64,000 nt of DNA, from the NCBI RefSeq assembly GCF_005222805.1, contig NZ_STGC01000005.1, positions 124,001-188,000 of the forward strand. The letters are read 5' to 3'. Below are positions 16,801-26,234 of this stretch, in pieces. This stretch comes from Devosia sp. FKR38. GTDB lineage: Bacteria > Pseudomonadota > Alphaproteobacteria > Rhizobiales > Devosiaceae. Position 1 is the first letter of the stretch. Each line of letters starts with the position of its first letter. A model generated the notes under the pieces. It had not been told where the DNA came from. It saw only the letters and a program-made list of their open reading frames with translations, and made no database searches. Both the position numbers and the translations under genes were made by a program.

Positions 16801-18093
16801 ATGGATCGCATCCGTTTGATCGGTGGCAATCAGCTCATCGGTGATATTCCCATTTCCGGCGCCAAGAACGCGGCGCTGCCGCTGATGATCGCCTCGCTGC
16901 TCAGTGACGAGCCGCTGGTGCTGCAGAACGTGCCGCGCCTGGCCGACGTCAAGCAGCTCGAGCGCATTCTCGAGAATCACGGCGTCGACATTGCCGTGCA
17001 TGGCCGCCGCCGCGGCGAGGACGAACTGGTTGGCCAGCGCATGACCTTCCATGCCGCCGATATCGTCGACACCACCGCCCCCTATGATCTGGTCTCCAAG
17101 ATGCGCGCCAGCTTCTGGGTCATTGGCCCGCTGCTGGCCCGCTGCCACGAGGCCCGCGTGTCGCTGCCCGGCGGCTGCGCCATTGGCACAAGGCCGGTGG
17201 ATCTGTTCCTGTTCGGCCTCAAGGCACTGGGCGCCGAGATCGATATCGATGAAGGCTATGTCGTGGCCAAGGCCCCCCAGGGTGGCCTTGTCGGCGCGCA
17301 CATCGCTTTCCCCAAGGTCTCGGTGGGCGCCACGCACACCATCCTGATGGCCGCCACGCTTGCCCGGGGCACCACGGTCATCGAAAACGCCGCCCAGGAG
17401 CCCGAGATCACCAATGTGGCCGAGTGCCTGGTGGCCATGGGTGCCAGGATCTCCGGCATCGGCACGCGCACGCTGACCATCGAGGGCGTCGAGCGCCTGC
17501 ATGGCGCCACGGTGGACGTGATTCCCGACCGCATCGAGACGGGCACCTTTGCCATGGCTGCGGCCATGACCGGCGGCAATGTGCTGCTCAAGGGCGCGCG
17601 GCCTGAGCATCTGCAGGCGGCGCTCGACGTGCTGGCCCGCACCGGCGCCACCCTGTCGGTGGAAGCCGGCGGCCTGCGCGTGCAGCGCAACGGCACGGCC
17701 ATCGCCCCGGTTGATGTCGAGACCGAGCCCTTCCCGGGTTTCCCCACGGACCTCCAGGCCCAGTTCATGGCCCTGATGACCATGTCGAGTGGCACCAGCC
17801 GCATTCGCGAGACGATCTTTGAGAATCGCTACATGCATGTGGCCGAACTGGCCCGCTTCGGCGCCGACATCACTGTCGACGGCCAGGTGGCCACCGTGCG
17901 CGGCAAGTCCATGCTCAAGGGCGCCCAGGTGATGGCTACCGATCTGCGCGCCTCGGTGTCGCTGGTCATTGCCGGTCTCGCCGCCCAGGGCGAGACCGTC
18001 GTCAACCGCATCTATCACCTCGATCGCGGCTTTGAGGGCCTCGAGGACAAGCTGAGCCGTTGCGGCGCCGAAATCGAGCGCGTCGCCGGCTGA
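16801..18093 (+). CDS. murA: UDP-N-acetylglucosamine 1-carboxyvinyltransferase
   Basis: First committed step of peptidoglycan synthesis, in the cytoplasm: transfers enolpyruvyl from PEP to UDP-GlcNAc. 430 residues, the usual length. Seen: SGAKNAALP with Lys22-Asn23 near the N-terminus, the catalytic Cys126 in [11 protein letters not shown] (the residue attacked by fosfomycin), and the internal repeat of the EPSP-synthase fold ending [14 protein letters not shown] lies before the ATG. A strong terminator follows. It heads the conserved murA-to-yacG neighbourhood. Confidence 0.98.
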   Translation: MDRIRLIGGNQLIGDIPISGAKNAALPLMIASLLSDEPLVLQNVPRLADVKQLERILENHGVDIAVHGRRRGEDELVGQRMTFHAADIVDTTAPYDLVSKMRASFWVIGPLLARCHEARVSLPGGCAIGTRPVDLFLFGLKALGAEIDIDEGYVVAKAPQGGLVGAHIAFPKVSVGATHTILMAATLARGTTVIENAAQEPEITNVAECLVAMGARISGIGTRTLTIEGVERLHGATVDVIPDRIETGTFAMAAAMTGGNVLLKGARPEHLQAALDVLARTGATLSVEAGGLRVQRNGTAIAPVDVETEPFPGFPTDLQAQFMALMTMSSGTSRIRETIFENRYMHVAELARFGADITVDGQVATVRGKSMLKGAQVMATDLRASVSLVIAGLAAQGETVVNRIYHLDRGFEGLEDKLSRCGAEIERVAG

Positions 18094-18128
18094 TTCTGAC
18101 GCCGCCCAAAAGCGGATCGCATATAACG

Positions 18129-18166
18129 ACGGCCCCGCACCTGATCCGGTGCGGGGCCGTTTGTGT
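18129..18166 (+). terminator. Rho-independent terminator of murA
   Basis: Perfect 13-bp GC-rich stem (ACGGCCCCGCACC and its complement) with a 6-nt loop, then TTGTGTTT. Located 35 nt after the murA stop, before the convergent efflux operon. Confidence 0.88.
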
Positions 18167-18181
18167 TTCGCCCTATGGCGC

Positions 18182-19315
18182 TCAGTCGAGGGTCTGCCGG
18201 TAGCGCAGCATGGCCAGGAGGGCAAAGACGGTGGTGATGGTGGCCAGGGCACCAAACTGGCCGGCGACATCGGCACTGTCGGCGCCCTTGAGCATGACCA
18301 TGCGCACCAGCCGGATGAAATGCGTAGCCGGCACGCCCGTGCCCAGCGCCTGGGCCCAGCCCGGCATGCCGGCAAAGGGGAACATGAAGCCGGAGAGGAG
18401 GATCGAGGGCAGGATCGTGAAAAAGCTCAGCTGCATGGCCTGCATCTGGCTGCGCGCCAGGGTGGAGATCAGAAAGCCCAGCGCCAGATTGCCCAGGATG
18501 AACAGGTTGAACCCGATCAGGAACGCCAGAAAACTGCCTTCGAACGGCACCGAGAACAGGACAAAGGCTGCCACCAGGAACACCGCCGTCTGCACATAGC
18601 CCACCAGCACATAGGGCAGGATCTTGCCCGCCATCACCTCCAGCGGCTGCACCGGGGTGGCGATCAGCATTTCCATGGTGCCGCGCTCGCGCTCCTTGAC
18701 GATGGCCACCGCCGTGATCATCACCATGGTCATCGACAGGATAATCGCCAACAGGCCCGGCACGATGTTGGTCGAGGTCTTGCCTTCGGGATTGAACTGG
18801 CGGTGCACCACCACGCCGAATGGGGCAGTTGTGCCCGCCAGGGGTTGCAGCGGACCGGTCAGTGTCTGGCTTGCGGCGCCCGCCACTATCCCGCCCAGCG
18901 CTGCCGCTGCGCCCGCAACCGCTGTGGGATCGGAGGAGTCGGCGGCGATCAGGATGTCTGGGTGCTGGCCGCGCACCACATCGCGCTCAAACTGGGCGGG
19001 GATCACCACCACAAAGCTGGCCGTGCCCTGGCGCAGCGCTGCCTCGCCCGCCGCCGGCCCCTGCACCACGCCGATGAAGTCGAAATAATCCGAGGTCGCC
19101 ATGCCGGCGAGAATGGCCCGCACCACCGGGCCGTCGTCATTGAGTTCGACCAACGTCGGCAATTGGCGCGGATCGCTGTTGATGGCAAAGCCGAACAGCA
19201 AGAGCTGAACAATCGGCAGGCCGATCATCATGGCGAAGGTGACGCGGTCGCGCCGCATCTGGATGAATTCCTTGATCAGCACCGCCGCAAAGCGGGCCGG
19301 GGAGAACCAGTTCAT
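18182..19315 (-). CDS. ABC-2 type permease of a drug-efflux system
   Basis: 377 residues with the ABC-2 permease layout: an N-terminal membrane helix near residue 30, a large extracytoplasmic domain (about 60-180), then five hydrophobic helices in the second half with the conserved KERERGTMEMLIATPVQ segment before the core. Resembles YbhS/YbhR/YhhJ exporters, which work with a HlyD-type adaptor. It is last in the TetR-HlyD-ATPase-permease operon and overlaps the ATPase gene by 4 nt. Only one permease gene is present, so a homodimer is expected. Confidence 0.9.
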   Translation of the reverse strand: MNWFSPARFAAVLIKEFIQMRRDRVTFAMMIGLPIVQLLLFGFAINSDPRQLPTLVELNDDGPVVRAILAGMATSDYFDFIGVVQGPAAGEAALRQGTASFVVVIPAQFERDVVRGQHPDILIAADSSDPTAVAGAAAALGGIVAGAASQTLTGPLQPLAGTTAPFGVVVHRQFNPEGKTSTNIVPGLLAIILSMTMVMITAVAIVKERERGTMEMLIATPVQPLEVMAGKILPYVLVGYVQTAVFLVAAFVLFSVPFEGSFLAFLIGFNLFILGNLALGFLISTLARSQMQAMQLSFFTILPSILLSGFMFPFAGMPGWAQALGTGVPATHFIRLVRMVMLKGADSADVAGQFGALATITTVFALLAMLRYRQTLD

Positions 19316-20262
19316 GACGGCCCCTGGGCGAAATTGTCCTGCGCGCCGGCCATCAGATAGATGAAGGCCTCTTCAAGGCCCGCCGGTTGCAGGCTCCAGC
19401 GCTGGGTCCCGCGCGCCTCGAACTGCCGCACCGTTGCCTGGAGCGCGGCCGCGTCGCGCCCGGACACATGCAGGCTCGCGCCGAAGCGGGCGATCTGCGC
19501 CACGCCGGGCTGGCCGGCCAGCGCCAGTTCCAGCGCGGCGAGTTCGGTGCCCTCGGCGCGCCAGGTGGTGAGCCCGACCATGCGCGGAATGTCGGCTGCC
19601 GGCCCGTCGATCAGCTTCTTGCCATAGGCGATATAGGCGATGAAGTCGCACTGCACCGCTTCATCCATGTAGTGGGTGGAGACCAGAATGGTGACGCCCT
19701 GCCGGCTCAGCCGGCGGATCTCGTCCCAGAAATCGCGCCGCGCCTTGGGGTCGACGCCGGCCGTGGGTTCATCAAGCAGCAGCAGTTGCGGATCGTGAAT
19801 CAGGCATGCTGCGAGCGCCAGGCGCTGCTTCCAGCCGCCCGACAGCGTGCCGGCCAATTGTCCGGCGCGGTCGGCCAGCCCCAGCTCGGTCAGCGCGCTC
19901 TCCACCCGACTGCGGCGCTGCGGCACGCCATACATGCGGGCCACGAAGTCGAGATTCTCCCGGATCGACAGGTCCTCATAGAGGCTGAATTTCTGCGTCA
20001 TATAGCCGACCTGGGTCTTGATCTGGCGCGCCTCGCGGCGGACGTCAAAACCCAGGCACGTGCCTTGACCCGCATCGGGCAGCAGCAGGCCGCAGAGCAT
20101 GCGGATGGTGGTGGTCTTGCCCGAGCCATTGGGGCCCAGAAAGCCATAGATGGCGCCACGCGGCACGGCGATGTCGAAATTATCGACCACCAGCTTGTCG
20201 CCAAAGCGCTTCGTCAAACCGCGCACGTCGATGGCTGGCGCGTGTCCCGACGTCTGGGTCAC
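19312..20262 (-). CDS. ABC transporter ATP-binding protein (YbhF-like, single domain)
   Basis: 316 residues. Walker A GPNGSGKTT at 43-51, signature LSGGWKQ at 140-146, Walker B LLLLDEP at 160-166, H-loop VSTHYMDE. About 90 C-terminal residues beyond the ATPase core match the DUF4162-like tail of ABC-2 exporters. E. coli YbhF carries two such domains; this one has one and presumably dimerises. Overlaps both neighbours by 4 nt. Confidence 0.93.
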   Translation of the reverse strand: MTQTSGHAPAIDVRGLTKRFGDKLVVDNFDIAVPRGAIYGFLGPNGSGKTTTIRMLCGLLLPDAGQGTCLGFDVRREARQIKTQVGYMTQKFSLYEDLSIRENLDFVARMYGVPQRRSRVESALTELGLADRAGQLAGTLSGGWKQRLALAACLIHDPQLLLLDEPTAGVDPKARRDFWDEIRRLSRQGVTILVSTHYMDEAVQCDFIAYIAYGKKLIDGPAADIPRMVGLTTWRAEGTELAALELALAGQPGVAQIARFGASLHVSGRDAAALQATVRQFEARGTQRWSLQPAGLEEAFIYLMAGAQDNFAQGPS

Positions 20263-21194
20263 CGCGTCACCGTCACGGGCTGGCCGGGCTGCAGAGTGCC
20301 GGGCGCCGCCAAAGTGGCCTCGACCAGATAGACCAGCCGCCCACGCTCCTCGCGCGAATAGATCACCGGCGGCGTCGTCTGCGGCTCGGCGGCCAGATAG
20401 GTGATGCGCGCCGCCATGGCCGTACAGCCGTCGCAGCTCACCTGCACCTCCTGCCCGATAGCCAGGCTCGCCCGCGCCGTCTCGGGCACAAAGAAGCGCG
20501 CCTTGAGGGCTCCCGCCGGCAGGATCGACAGCACCGGCGCGCTGCCGGCCATTTCGCCGGTGTGGAAATAGAGCCGGTCCACCACGCCATCGACGGGCGC
20601 AGTGGTCTGCCGATCGGCCAGCACAATGGCCGCACCCTCTGCATCAGCCCGGGCCGCTGTCAGATTGGCTTCGGCCGCCACCTGCTGGGCGGAGCGGGCG
20701 GGCAGCTCGGCCACATCCACCTGCGCGGTGAGCTGATCCACCTGGGCGCGAGCGGCATTGACCGCTGCGCGATCCTGCTCGACGCGCACCGAGGGGGCGG
20801 TGCCCAGCGCCAGCAATTTCTCGCTACGGGCCAGATTGGACTGGGCCAGCGCCAGGTCCGACTGCGCCTTGTCCAGCGCCGCCCGGATCACATTGATTTC
20901 CTGGACGCGACCGCCGGTCACCAGATTGTCCAGCGTCGCCTGCGCCGAGGCCACGCGCGCCGCGGCCGCGTCACGCTGTGCCGCCTGCTGCCGGTCATCG
21001 AGGGCAAACAGCATCTGTCCCTGCGTCACGCTCTGCCCTTCGGTGACCGCGATATCGACAAGCCGGCCAGGGCTTGCTGGCGCGACATAGACATAGTCCG
21101 CTTCGAGATAGCCCACATAGGCGGTGGGCTCGGACGCGCCACCCGGCAGCAGCGCCATCAGTCCGGCCAAGAGTCCGGCAAGGAAATCACTCAT
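20259..21194 (-). CDS. HlyD-family periplasmic adaptor
   Basis: 311 residues. An N-terminal hydrophobic segment (about 4-18) anchors or exports it. A lipoyl half-motif follows (about 36-75), then a long alpha-helical hairpin rich in Ala, Gln, Asp and Arg (about 70-190), and the second lipoyl half and beta-barrel. This is the membrane-fusion protein that bridges the ABC-2 pump to an outer membrane channel, encoded elsewhere. 4-nt overlaps with the TetR gene and the ATPase gene show tight coupling. Confidence 0.92.
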   Translation of the reverse strand: MSDFLAGLLAGLMALLPGGASEPTAYVGYLEADYVYVAPASPGRLVDIAVTEGQSVTQGQMLFALDDRQQAAQRDAAAARVASAQATLDNLVTGGRVQEINVIRAALDKAQSDLALAQSNLARSEKLLALGTAPSVRVEQDRAAVNAARAQVDQLTAQVDVAELPARSAQQVAAEANLTAARADAEGAAIVLADRQTTAPVDGVVDRLYFHTGEMAGSAPVLSILPAGALKARFFVPETARASLAIGQEVQVSCDGCTAMAARITYLAAEPQTTPPVIYSREERGRLVYLVEATLAAPGTLQPGQPVTVTR

Positions 21195-21823
21195 GGCCGC
21201 ACCGCGCTGATGCCGTGGAACAGGATATCAAGGTGGCTCGTCAGCAGGCGGTCCATATCCAGTCCCGCATCGGTCTCCACATTGAACAGCGCGACCAGCG
21301 CCACATGGGCCATCACCGGCCCAATAACCGAACGGATCGCCATCTCGGGGTCGATGTCGCGCAGATACCCGGCCGAAACACCGCGCTTCAGCATGACCTC
21401 CAGTGCTGGCCGGACCTTGTCGATCACCTCGCGCCGATACATCGCGGCAATGGCGGGGAAACGCACCACCTCGCTGATCACCACCTTGGGAATGGCCATT
21501 CTCGCGGGGTCGCTGAGCTGCCCGCAGACGACGGTGAGCAGCATGGCGATGGCATCCCTTGGGTCGCCCTCGAACGCGGCCAGCCGGTTGACGGCATCGT
21601 CGGCGATCGGGGCCAGTGCCCGCCGCACGATGCCCTCCAGCAGCGCCTCCTTGGAGGGGAAGTAGAGATAGACCAGCCCCTTGGAGACGCCGGCCTGCCT
21701 GGCGATCTCGTCGACCTTGGCGGCGGCAAAGCCCTTTTCCACAAACACGGCCAGCGCGGCGTCGAGCACCTCATCGGGGCGCGCTTCGGCGCGGCGGCGA
21801 AATTTCTTGGCGGTCTCGACCAT
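21191..21823 (-). CDS. TetR-family repressor of the efflux operon
   Basis: 210 residues from the ATG at 21823, chosen for GGAG 6 nt upstream; GTG and ATG codons up to 21844 would run into the operator. N-terminal helix-turn-helix (DEIARQAGVSKGLVYLYFPSKEALL, about 28-52) is classic TetR. The C-terminal domain is the variable ligand pocket. First gene of the operon and very likely its autorepressor through the palindrome at 21844-21869. Confidence 0.93.
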   Translation of the reverse strand: MVETAKKFRRRAEARPDEVLDAALAVFVEKGFAAAKVDEIARQAGVSKGLVYLYFPSKEALLEGIVRRALAPIADDAVNRLAAFEGDPRDAIAMLLTVVCGQLSDPARMAIPKVVISEVVRFPAIAAMYRREVIDKVRPALEVMLKRGVSAGYLRDIDPEMAIRSVIGPVMAHVALVALFNVETDAGLDMDRLLTSHLDILFHGISAVRP

Positions 21824-21843
21824 GACAAACTCCATCTGCATCA

Positions 21844-21869
21844 CTAATAACTGACTGGTCAGTCATTAG
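21844..21869. promoter_or_regulatory. TetR operator: 26-bp palindrome
   Basis: The core ACTGAC-TG-GTCAGT is perfectly symmetric, and outer arms CTAAT and ATTAG at matching distance extend it to 26 bp with one mismatched pair. It ends 21 nt before the TetR start codon, where it would cover the promoter. Confidence 0.82.
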
Positions 21870-22006
21870 CAAGAGGGTCCTGCCATTGCGCAGCCCAGCA
21901 AAGGCGCCTTTTTGCCGCTGCTGCATTGCCCCGATGCAGCCAAGCTTGTAGATCGGGGCAGGGGTGACCAGATAGGGTCGACCAATCCCCCAGGGACCGC
22001 CTGTTC

Positions 22007-22441
22007 ATGACCGATCTCAAGCTCATCGCCCTCGACACCGAAGACCTCGAAGTCGTCTCTGCCCATGTGCAGGATGCCGTGGTGCGTGTCGCTGACATGG
22101 GCTATGCCCGCGCCGACCGCCGCTTCGCCCTCCTGATGAACCGCTTTGACTGGCAGTCTGTGCAGGGCAAGCGCGACAAGGGGCAGCGCAAGCGCGCGGC
22201 CCTGCATTTCGATTCGGTGCAGTCGGTGGTCACGGCCGGCTTTGATCCCGGCGCCGCTGAGGGCGTTCTGTCGCTGCTGGCGATCACCTTCATGCCCATC
22301 GACGGTCCGGCCGGAATCGTCGAACTCAGTTTTGCCGGTGGTGGCACCGTGCGCCTGGGCGTGGAATGCCTGGAAGCCCGACTCTCCGACCTGGGCGCCA
22401 CCTGGGCCGCGGCCGCCAAGCCTGCCCACGCTCTCGACTAA
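22007..22441 (+). CDS. DUF2948 family protein
   Basis: 144 residues, starting MTDLKLIALDTEDLEVVSAH. The family has no known function and is found upstream of hisD in alphaproteobacteria, as here (9 nt before hisD). The protein is soluble and has the conserved RRFALLMNRFDW segment near residue 40. The C-terminal half is beta-rich. Position suggests a link to histidine synthesis or the following cell-envelope genes, but that is only context. Confidence 0.88.
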   Translation: MTDLKLIALDTEDLEVVSAHVQDAVVRVADMGYARADRRFALLMNRFDWQSVQGKRDKGQRKRAALHFDSVQSVVTAGFDPGAAEGVLSLLAITFMPIDGPAGIVELSFAGGGTVRLGVECLEARLSDLGATWAAAAKPAHALD

Positions 22442-22450
22442 GGACGACCC

Positions 22451-23743
22451 ATGACCCTCCGCCTCGACAGCGCCGATGCCGATTTCCAGGCGCGCTTTGC
22501 CGAACTGCTCGCGGGCAAGCGCGAATCCAGCCAGGACGTCAGCGACACCGTCGCCGCCATCATTGCCGATGTGCGCCAGCGCGGCGATGCTGCCGTGCTC
22601 GACTATACCAATCGCTTCGATCGCACCGCCTATGCGGCAGCCGACCTGCGCATCGGCCCCGACGCCATTGCGGCAGCGGCCGCCACTGTGTCCGATCGCG
22701 TGCGCAGCGCGCTGCAGACCGCGCATGATCGCATCAAGGCCCATCACGAAAAGCAGAAGCCGAGCGACCACATCTATACCGACGCCCTGGGCGTGACCCT
22801 GGGCACGCGCTGGACGCCGGTGGACGCCGTGGGAATCTATGTGCCGGGGGGCCTGGCCTCCTATCCATCCTCGGTGCTGATGAATGCCTTGCCGGCCAAG
22901 GTGGCGGGCGTGTCGCGCATTGCCATGGTCGTGCCCACGCCGGACAATGAAATCAATCCGGCCATTCTGCTGGCCGCCCAGATCGCCGGCGTCACCGAAA
23001 TCTATCGCGTCGGCGGCGCCCAGGCCATTGCTGCCCTCGCCTATGGCACCGCCACCATTGCTGCCGTCGACAAGGTCGTCGGCCCCGGCAATGCCTATGT
23101 CGCTGCCGCCAAGCGCCAGGTGTTCGGCCAGGTCGGCATCGACATGATCGCCGGCCCCTCCGAAGTGCTTGTCATCGCCGATAGCTCCGCCAACCCCGCC
23201 TGGGTCGCCGCCGACCTCATCGCCCAGGCTGAACACGGCGCCGGGGCGCGCTCGATCCTGGTCACCACCGACCGGGCGCTGGCGGACATGGTCGACCGCG
23301 AGGTCGATCGACAGATTGCCCTGCTGCCCGACCCGAGCAATGCCCGCGAGGGCTGGGACAGCTACAGCGCCATCATCACGGTGTCCTCTCTGCGGCAGGC
23401 CACCGACCTGGCCAATCGCATTGCCTCCGAGCATGTCGAACTGGCGCTCGATGATCCCCGGGCCATTCTCGATGACATCCGCCATGCCGGCGCGATCTTC
23501 ATCGGTCACCACACGCCCGAAGCCATCGGCGACTATGTCGGCGGCTCCAACCATGTGCTGCCCACGGCCGGCACGGCGCGCTTTGCCTCAGGCCTGGGCG
23601 TGCTCGACTTCATGAAGCGCACCTCGCTGCTGGGCTGCGATCCCGGCTCGCTTTCGGCCCTGGCCGAGGCGGCCGAGATCCTGGCCGAAGTTGAAGGCCT
23701 TGATGGCCACGGCCGCTCCGTATCGATCCGCTCCAACCGGTGA
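22451..23743 (+). CDS. hisD: Histidinol dehydrogenase
   Basis: Last two oxidation steps of histidine synthesis, L-histidinol to L-histidine, NAD- and zinc-dependent. 430 residues. Seen: VGIYVPGG, the zinc-ligand segment LIAQAEHG, SEHVELALDD with the catalytic Glu-His, and YVGGSNHVLPTAGTARFASGL with a further zinc-binding region. These match the biosynthetic type, unlike the paralogue at 458-1750. It overlaps the next gene by 4 nt. Confidence 0.96.
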   Translation: MTLRLDSADADFQARFAELLAGKRESSQDVSDTVAAIIADVRQRGDAAVLDYTNRFDRTAYAAADLRIGPDAIAAAAATVSDRVRSALQTAHDRIKAHHEKQKPSDHIYTDALGVTLGTRWTPVDAVGIYVPGGLASYPSSVLMNALPAKVAGVSRIAMVVPTPDNEINPAILLAAQIAGVTEIYRVGGAQAIAALAYGTATIAAVDKVVGPGNAYVAAAKRQVFGQVGIDMIAGPSEVLVIADSSANPAWVAADLIAQAEHGAGARSILVTTDRALADMVDREVDRQIALLPDPSNAREGWDSYSAIITVSSLRQATDLANRIASEHVELALDDPRAILDDIRHAGAIFIGHHTPEAIGDYVGGSNHVLPTAGTARFASGLGVLDFMKRTSLLGCDPGSLSALAEAAEILAEVEGLDGHGRSVSIRSNR

Positions 23744-24729
23744 TCTCAGCGATGGCGACAGCAAACGGGACGGCAACTGCAAAAACCTTGGCCAGCACCG
23801 ATCGCCTCGTCACCGTTACGCTTGATCCCAATACCATCACCTCGATCAATCCGGACGAGGTGCATGAGTGGCGCATCGCCATCTATGACCTGCTCGAAGA
23901 CAACAGCTTCCGCCCCGCGCGGGTCGCGGCCGTGGGGCCGTTTGCGCTGCATATGTCCATCGTCGGCAATGCCATCGTACTCGATGTGCGCCACCCCGAG
24001 ACCTTCCAGCCCATCGCCGCGCATTATCTCTCGCTGACCCCGTTCCGCCGGTTGATCCGCGACTATTTCCGCATCCGCGACGCCTATTACGAGGCGATCC
24101 GCTCGGCCCAGCCGTTCCAGATCGAAACCGTCGACATGGCCCGGCGCGGCATCCACAACGAGGCCGCCGAACTGCTGCGCACCCGGCTGGACAACAAGAT
24201 CATCATCGATCTCAACACCGCTCGCCGGCTCTTCACCCTTATCTGCGCCGTGCAGCCCTATGCCAGCCGCATCGACGAGAGCAAATCCGAGCTGCCCAGC
24301 GTGCTCTTTGTCTGCTCGATGAATTCGGTGCGCTCGCCCATCGCCGCCGCCATCGCCCGCAAGGCCTTTCCCGGCCGCATCATCGCCCGCTCGGTGGGCG
24401 TCAATGGCGGCAAGGCGGATCAGTTCGTCCATGAGGTGATGGAAGAGGTCGGCGTCGATATGAGCGTGCACACGCCCCATATCCTCGATGAGCTGGTGGC
24501 CAACCGCTTTGACCTCGTGATCTGCCTGTCCGACGATGCGCCAGAAGCGGTGGCCCGCAAGGGGCTCGAGGCCGGCGCCATCGAGGCCTGGACCGTTGCC
24601 GACCCCTCCCTGGTGGAGGGCAATCGCGAAGTGGTTTTGTCCGCCTATCGCACCCTGCGGGACACGCTGGACAAGCGCGTCAGGGCCCGCTTGGAACCTC
24701 TGGTTTCCGGTGGTTCACAAATCCATTGA
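23740..24729 (+). CDS. UPF0262 protein fused to low-molecular-weight protein tyrosine phosphatase
   Basis: 329 residues in one frame. Residues about 20-175 match UPF0262, an uncharacterised alphaproteobacterial family. From about 187 a low-molecular-weight phosphatase begins: VLFVCSMNSVRSP contains the Cys-x5-Arg P-loop, and the later VADPSL supplies the general-acid Asp. These are normally two adjacent genes in this cluster. The linker between them contains no ATG and no ribosome site, so the fusion looks real. Ser replaces the usual residue after Cys, but the loop is intact. Target unknown. Confidence 0.9.
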   Translation: MISAMATANGTATAKTLASTDRLVTVTLDPNTITSINPDEVHEWRIAIYDLLEDNSFRPARVAAVGPFALHMSIVGNAIVLDVRHPETFQPIAAHYLSLTPFRRLIRDYFRIRDAYYEAIRSAQPFQIETVDMARRGIHNEAAELLRTRLDNKIIIDLNTARRLFTLICAVQPYASRIDESKSELPSVLFVCSMNSVRSPIAAAIARKAFPGRIIARSVGVNGGKADQFVHEVMEEVGVDMSVHTPHILDELVANRFDLVICLSDDAPEAVARKGLEAGAIEAWTVADPSLVEGNREVVLSAYRTLRDTLDKRVRARLEPLVSGGSQIH

Positions 24730-24805
24730 ATTGAAGTAGGTTCCGCCCAATTTCCGACCCCTGGCGCGCCAATCCGAGCTGCGCGGGGTCTTTTCTGGAG
24801 ACAGT

Positions 24806-25024
24806 ATGGCAAAGGAAGAAGTGCTCGAATTCCCGGGCGTGGTAGTGGAATTGCTGCCCAATGCGACCTTTCGGGTCAAATTGGAGAATGAGCATGAGAT
24901 CATCGCCCACACCGCAGGCCGCATGCGCAAGAATCGCATCCGCGTGCTGGCAGGCGACAAGGTGTTGTGCGAAATGACGCCCTATGACCTGACCAAGGGT
25001 CGCATCACCTACCGCTTCAAATAG
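24806..25024 (+). CDS. infA: Translation initiation factor IF-1
   Basis: 72 residues, the exact usual length, with the S1/OB fold: [28 protein letters not shown], then [16 protein letters not shown] and the end [10 protein letters not shown]. Binds the ribosomal A site during initiation. GGAG lies upstream of the ATG. Confidence 0.99.
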   Translation: MAKEEVLEFPGVVVELLPNATFRVKLENEHEIIAHTAGRMRKNRIRVLAGDKVLCEMTPYDLTKGRITYRFK

Positions 25025-25126
25025 TCCGACGCGGCTGCCCGCAGGGGCGCGCTCCGACCGGTTGACACAATCGGTCCCGCCACCTCCCTGTCCGGCACCA
25101 CCCCAGCAACGGAGCTCGATCCCACC

Positions 25127-25765
25127 ATGGCCAGCCGTCCGGACCTGATCCTGGCATCTGCCTCGCCACGTCGGCTGGCCCTGCTCAATCAGATCGGCAT
25201 CGAGCCCGAGCATCTCGTGCCCGCCCATGTCGACGAGACGCCCGAAAAGGGTGAGCTGCCGCGACGCCTGGCCATGCGCCTGGCCGACCTCAAGGCGGTC
25301 GAGGCACAGCACAAGGCGCGTTCGGCCGGCTTTGGCGACGGCGCGCTGGTGCTGGGCGCCGATACTGTGGTGGCCGTCGGCCGCCGCATCCTGCCCAAGG
25401 CCGAGACCATGGAAGAGGCCAGCCAGTGCCTCGCCCTGCTGTCCGGCCGCGCCCACCGCGTCTATACCGGCGTCACCGTGCTCACGCCCTCGGGTGCCAA
25501 GCGTCAGCGCCTCGTCGAGACCCGGCTGCGCTTCAAGCGCCTCTCCACCCGCGAAATGGAAGCCTATCTGGCCAGCGCCGAATGGCGTGGCAAGGCCGGC
25601 GGCTATGCCATCCAGGGCATTGCCGGCGCCTTTGTGGTCAAGATGTCCGGCTCCTATTCGGCCGTTGTCGGCCTGCCGCTGATGGAAACCGCACAACTGC
25701 TGGCCGGCGAGGGCTATCCGGTGCACTTCAACTGGCTCAATCAATCCACCCTGTCCGGCGTCTGA
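25127..25765 (+). CDS. maf: Maf family nucleotide pyrophosphatase
   Basis: 212 residues. Seen: the N-terminal loop [11 protein letters not shown], the DET segment near 36-38, [16 protein letters not shown] near 82, and the late KAGGYAIQG. The family hydrolyses nucleoside triphosphates, including modified ones, and acts in septum-related housecleaning. Its stop overlaps the next start as TGATG. Confidence 0.93.
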   Translation: MASRPDLILASASPRRLALLNQIGIEPEHLVPAHVDETPEKGELPRRLAMRLADLKAVEAQHKARSAGFGDGALVLGADTVVAVGRRILPKAETMEEASQCLALLSGRAHRVYTGVTVLTPSGAKRQRLVETRLRFKRLSTREMEAYLASAEWRGKAGGYAIQGIAGAFVVKMSGSYSAVVGLPLMETAQLLAGEGYPVHFNWLNQSTLSGV

Positions 25766-25974
25766 TGGCCGAGCCCGTCGCTCCCGCGCGCAAATGCCCC
25801 ATCTGCGGTAAGCCCACGGTCGCCGCCTTCAAGCCCTTCTGCTCCAAGCGCTGCGCCGATGTGGACCTCAACCGCTGGCTCACCGGCGGCTATGTCATCC
25901 CTGCGCGGGACGACGAACCCATGTCCGAGGATGACAATTCGGTCCCCGGTGGCGACGAAGACGACCAGTTCTAG
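25765..25974 (+). CDS. yacG: DNA gyrase inhibitor YacG (zinc-binding)
   Basis: 69 residues. Four cysteines (Cys11, Cys14, Cys26, Cys30) form the treble-clef zinc site, followed by [13 protein letters not shown], the family signature, and an acidic tail. In E. coli the protein binds GyrB and inhibits gyrase. Start overlaps the maf stop by 1 nt. Confidence 0.95.
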   Translation: MAEPVAPARKCPICGKPTVAAFKPFCSKRCADVDLNRWLTGGYVIPARDDEPMSEDDNSVPGGDEDDQF

Positions 25975-26015
25975 GCTTTTTTCGCGCCAGCGCACCCCAT
26001 CGCAGCATGCCGCAC

Positions 26016-26038
26016 AGCCCCGCAAACCGGGGCTTTTT
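26016..26038 (+). terminator. Rho-independent terminator after yacG
   Basis: AGCCCCG and CGGGGCT stem of 7 bp with a 5-nt loop, followed by five T. Confidence 0.88.
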
Positions 26039-26158
26039 GGTCATTTCTGCCGATTGGCCACAAACTCCTTTTCCACATGCCCTTTTCCCGCTTGCACGGG
26101 CAAAACCCTTCCCCTATAAGGCCCATGGCTTTCAGCCGGGCGGTCCTTCCGCCCCGAT

Positions 26159-26234
26159 GCCCGGGTAGCTCAGTTGGTAGAGCAGCGGATTGAAAATCCG
26201 CGTGTCACTGGTTCGATTCCGGTCCCGGGCACCA
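26159..26234 (+). tRNA. tRNA-Phe (GAA)
   Basis: Acceptor GCCCGGG pairs with CCCGGGC, D-arm AGCTCAGTTGGTAGAGC, anticodon loop TTGAAAA with anticodon GAA, T-arm CTGGTTCGATTCCGG, encoded CCA. 76 nt. It follows yacG, as is usual in this group. Confidence 0.97.

Noticed and set aside
16657..18375. 572-codon minus frame opposite murA
   Set aside because: murA is certain on the plus strand; the frame crosses a terminator and has no family resemblance.
21866..23554. 562-codon minus frame opposite hisD
   Set aside because: Shadow of hisD and DUF2948; no start signal or motif.
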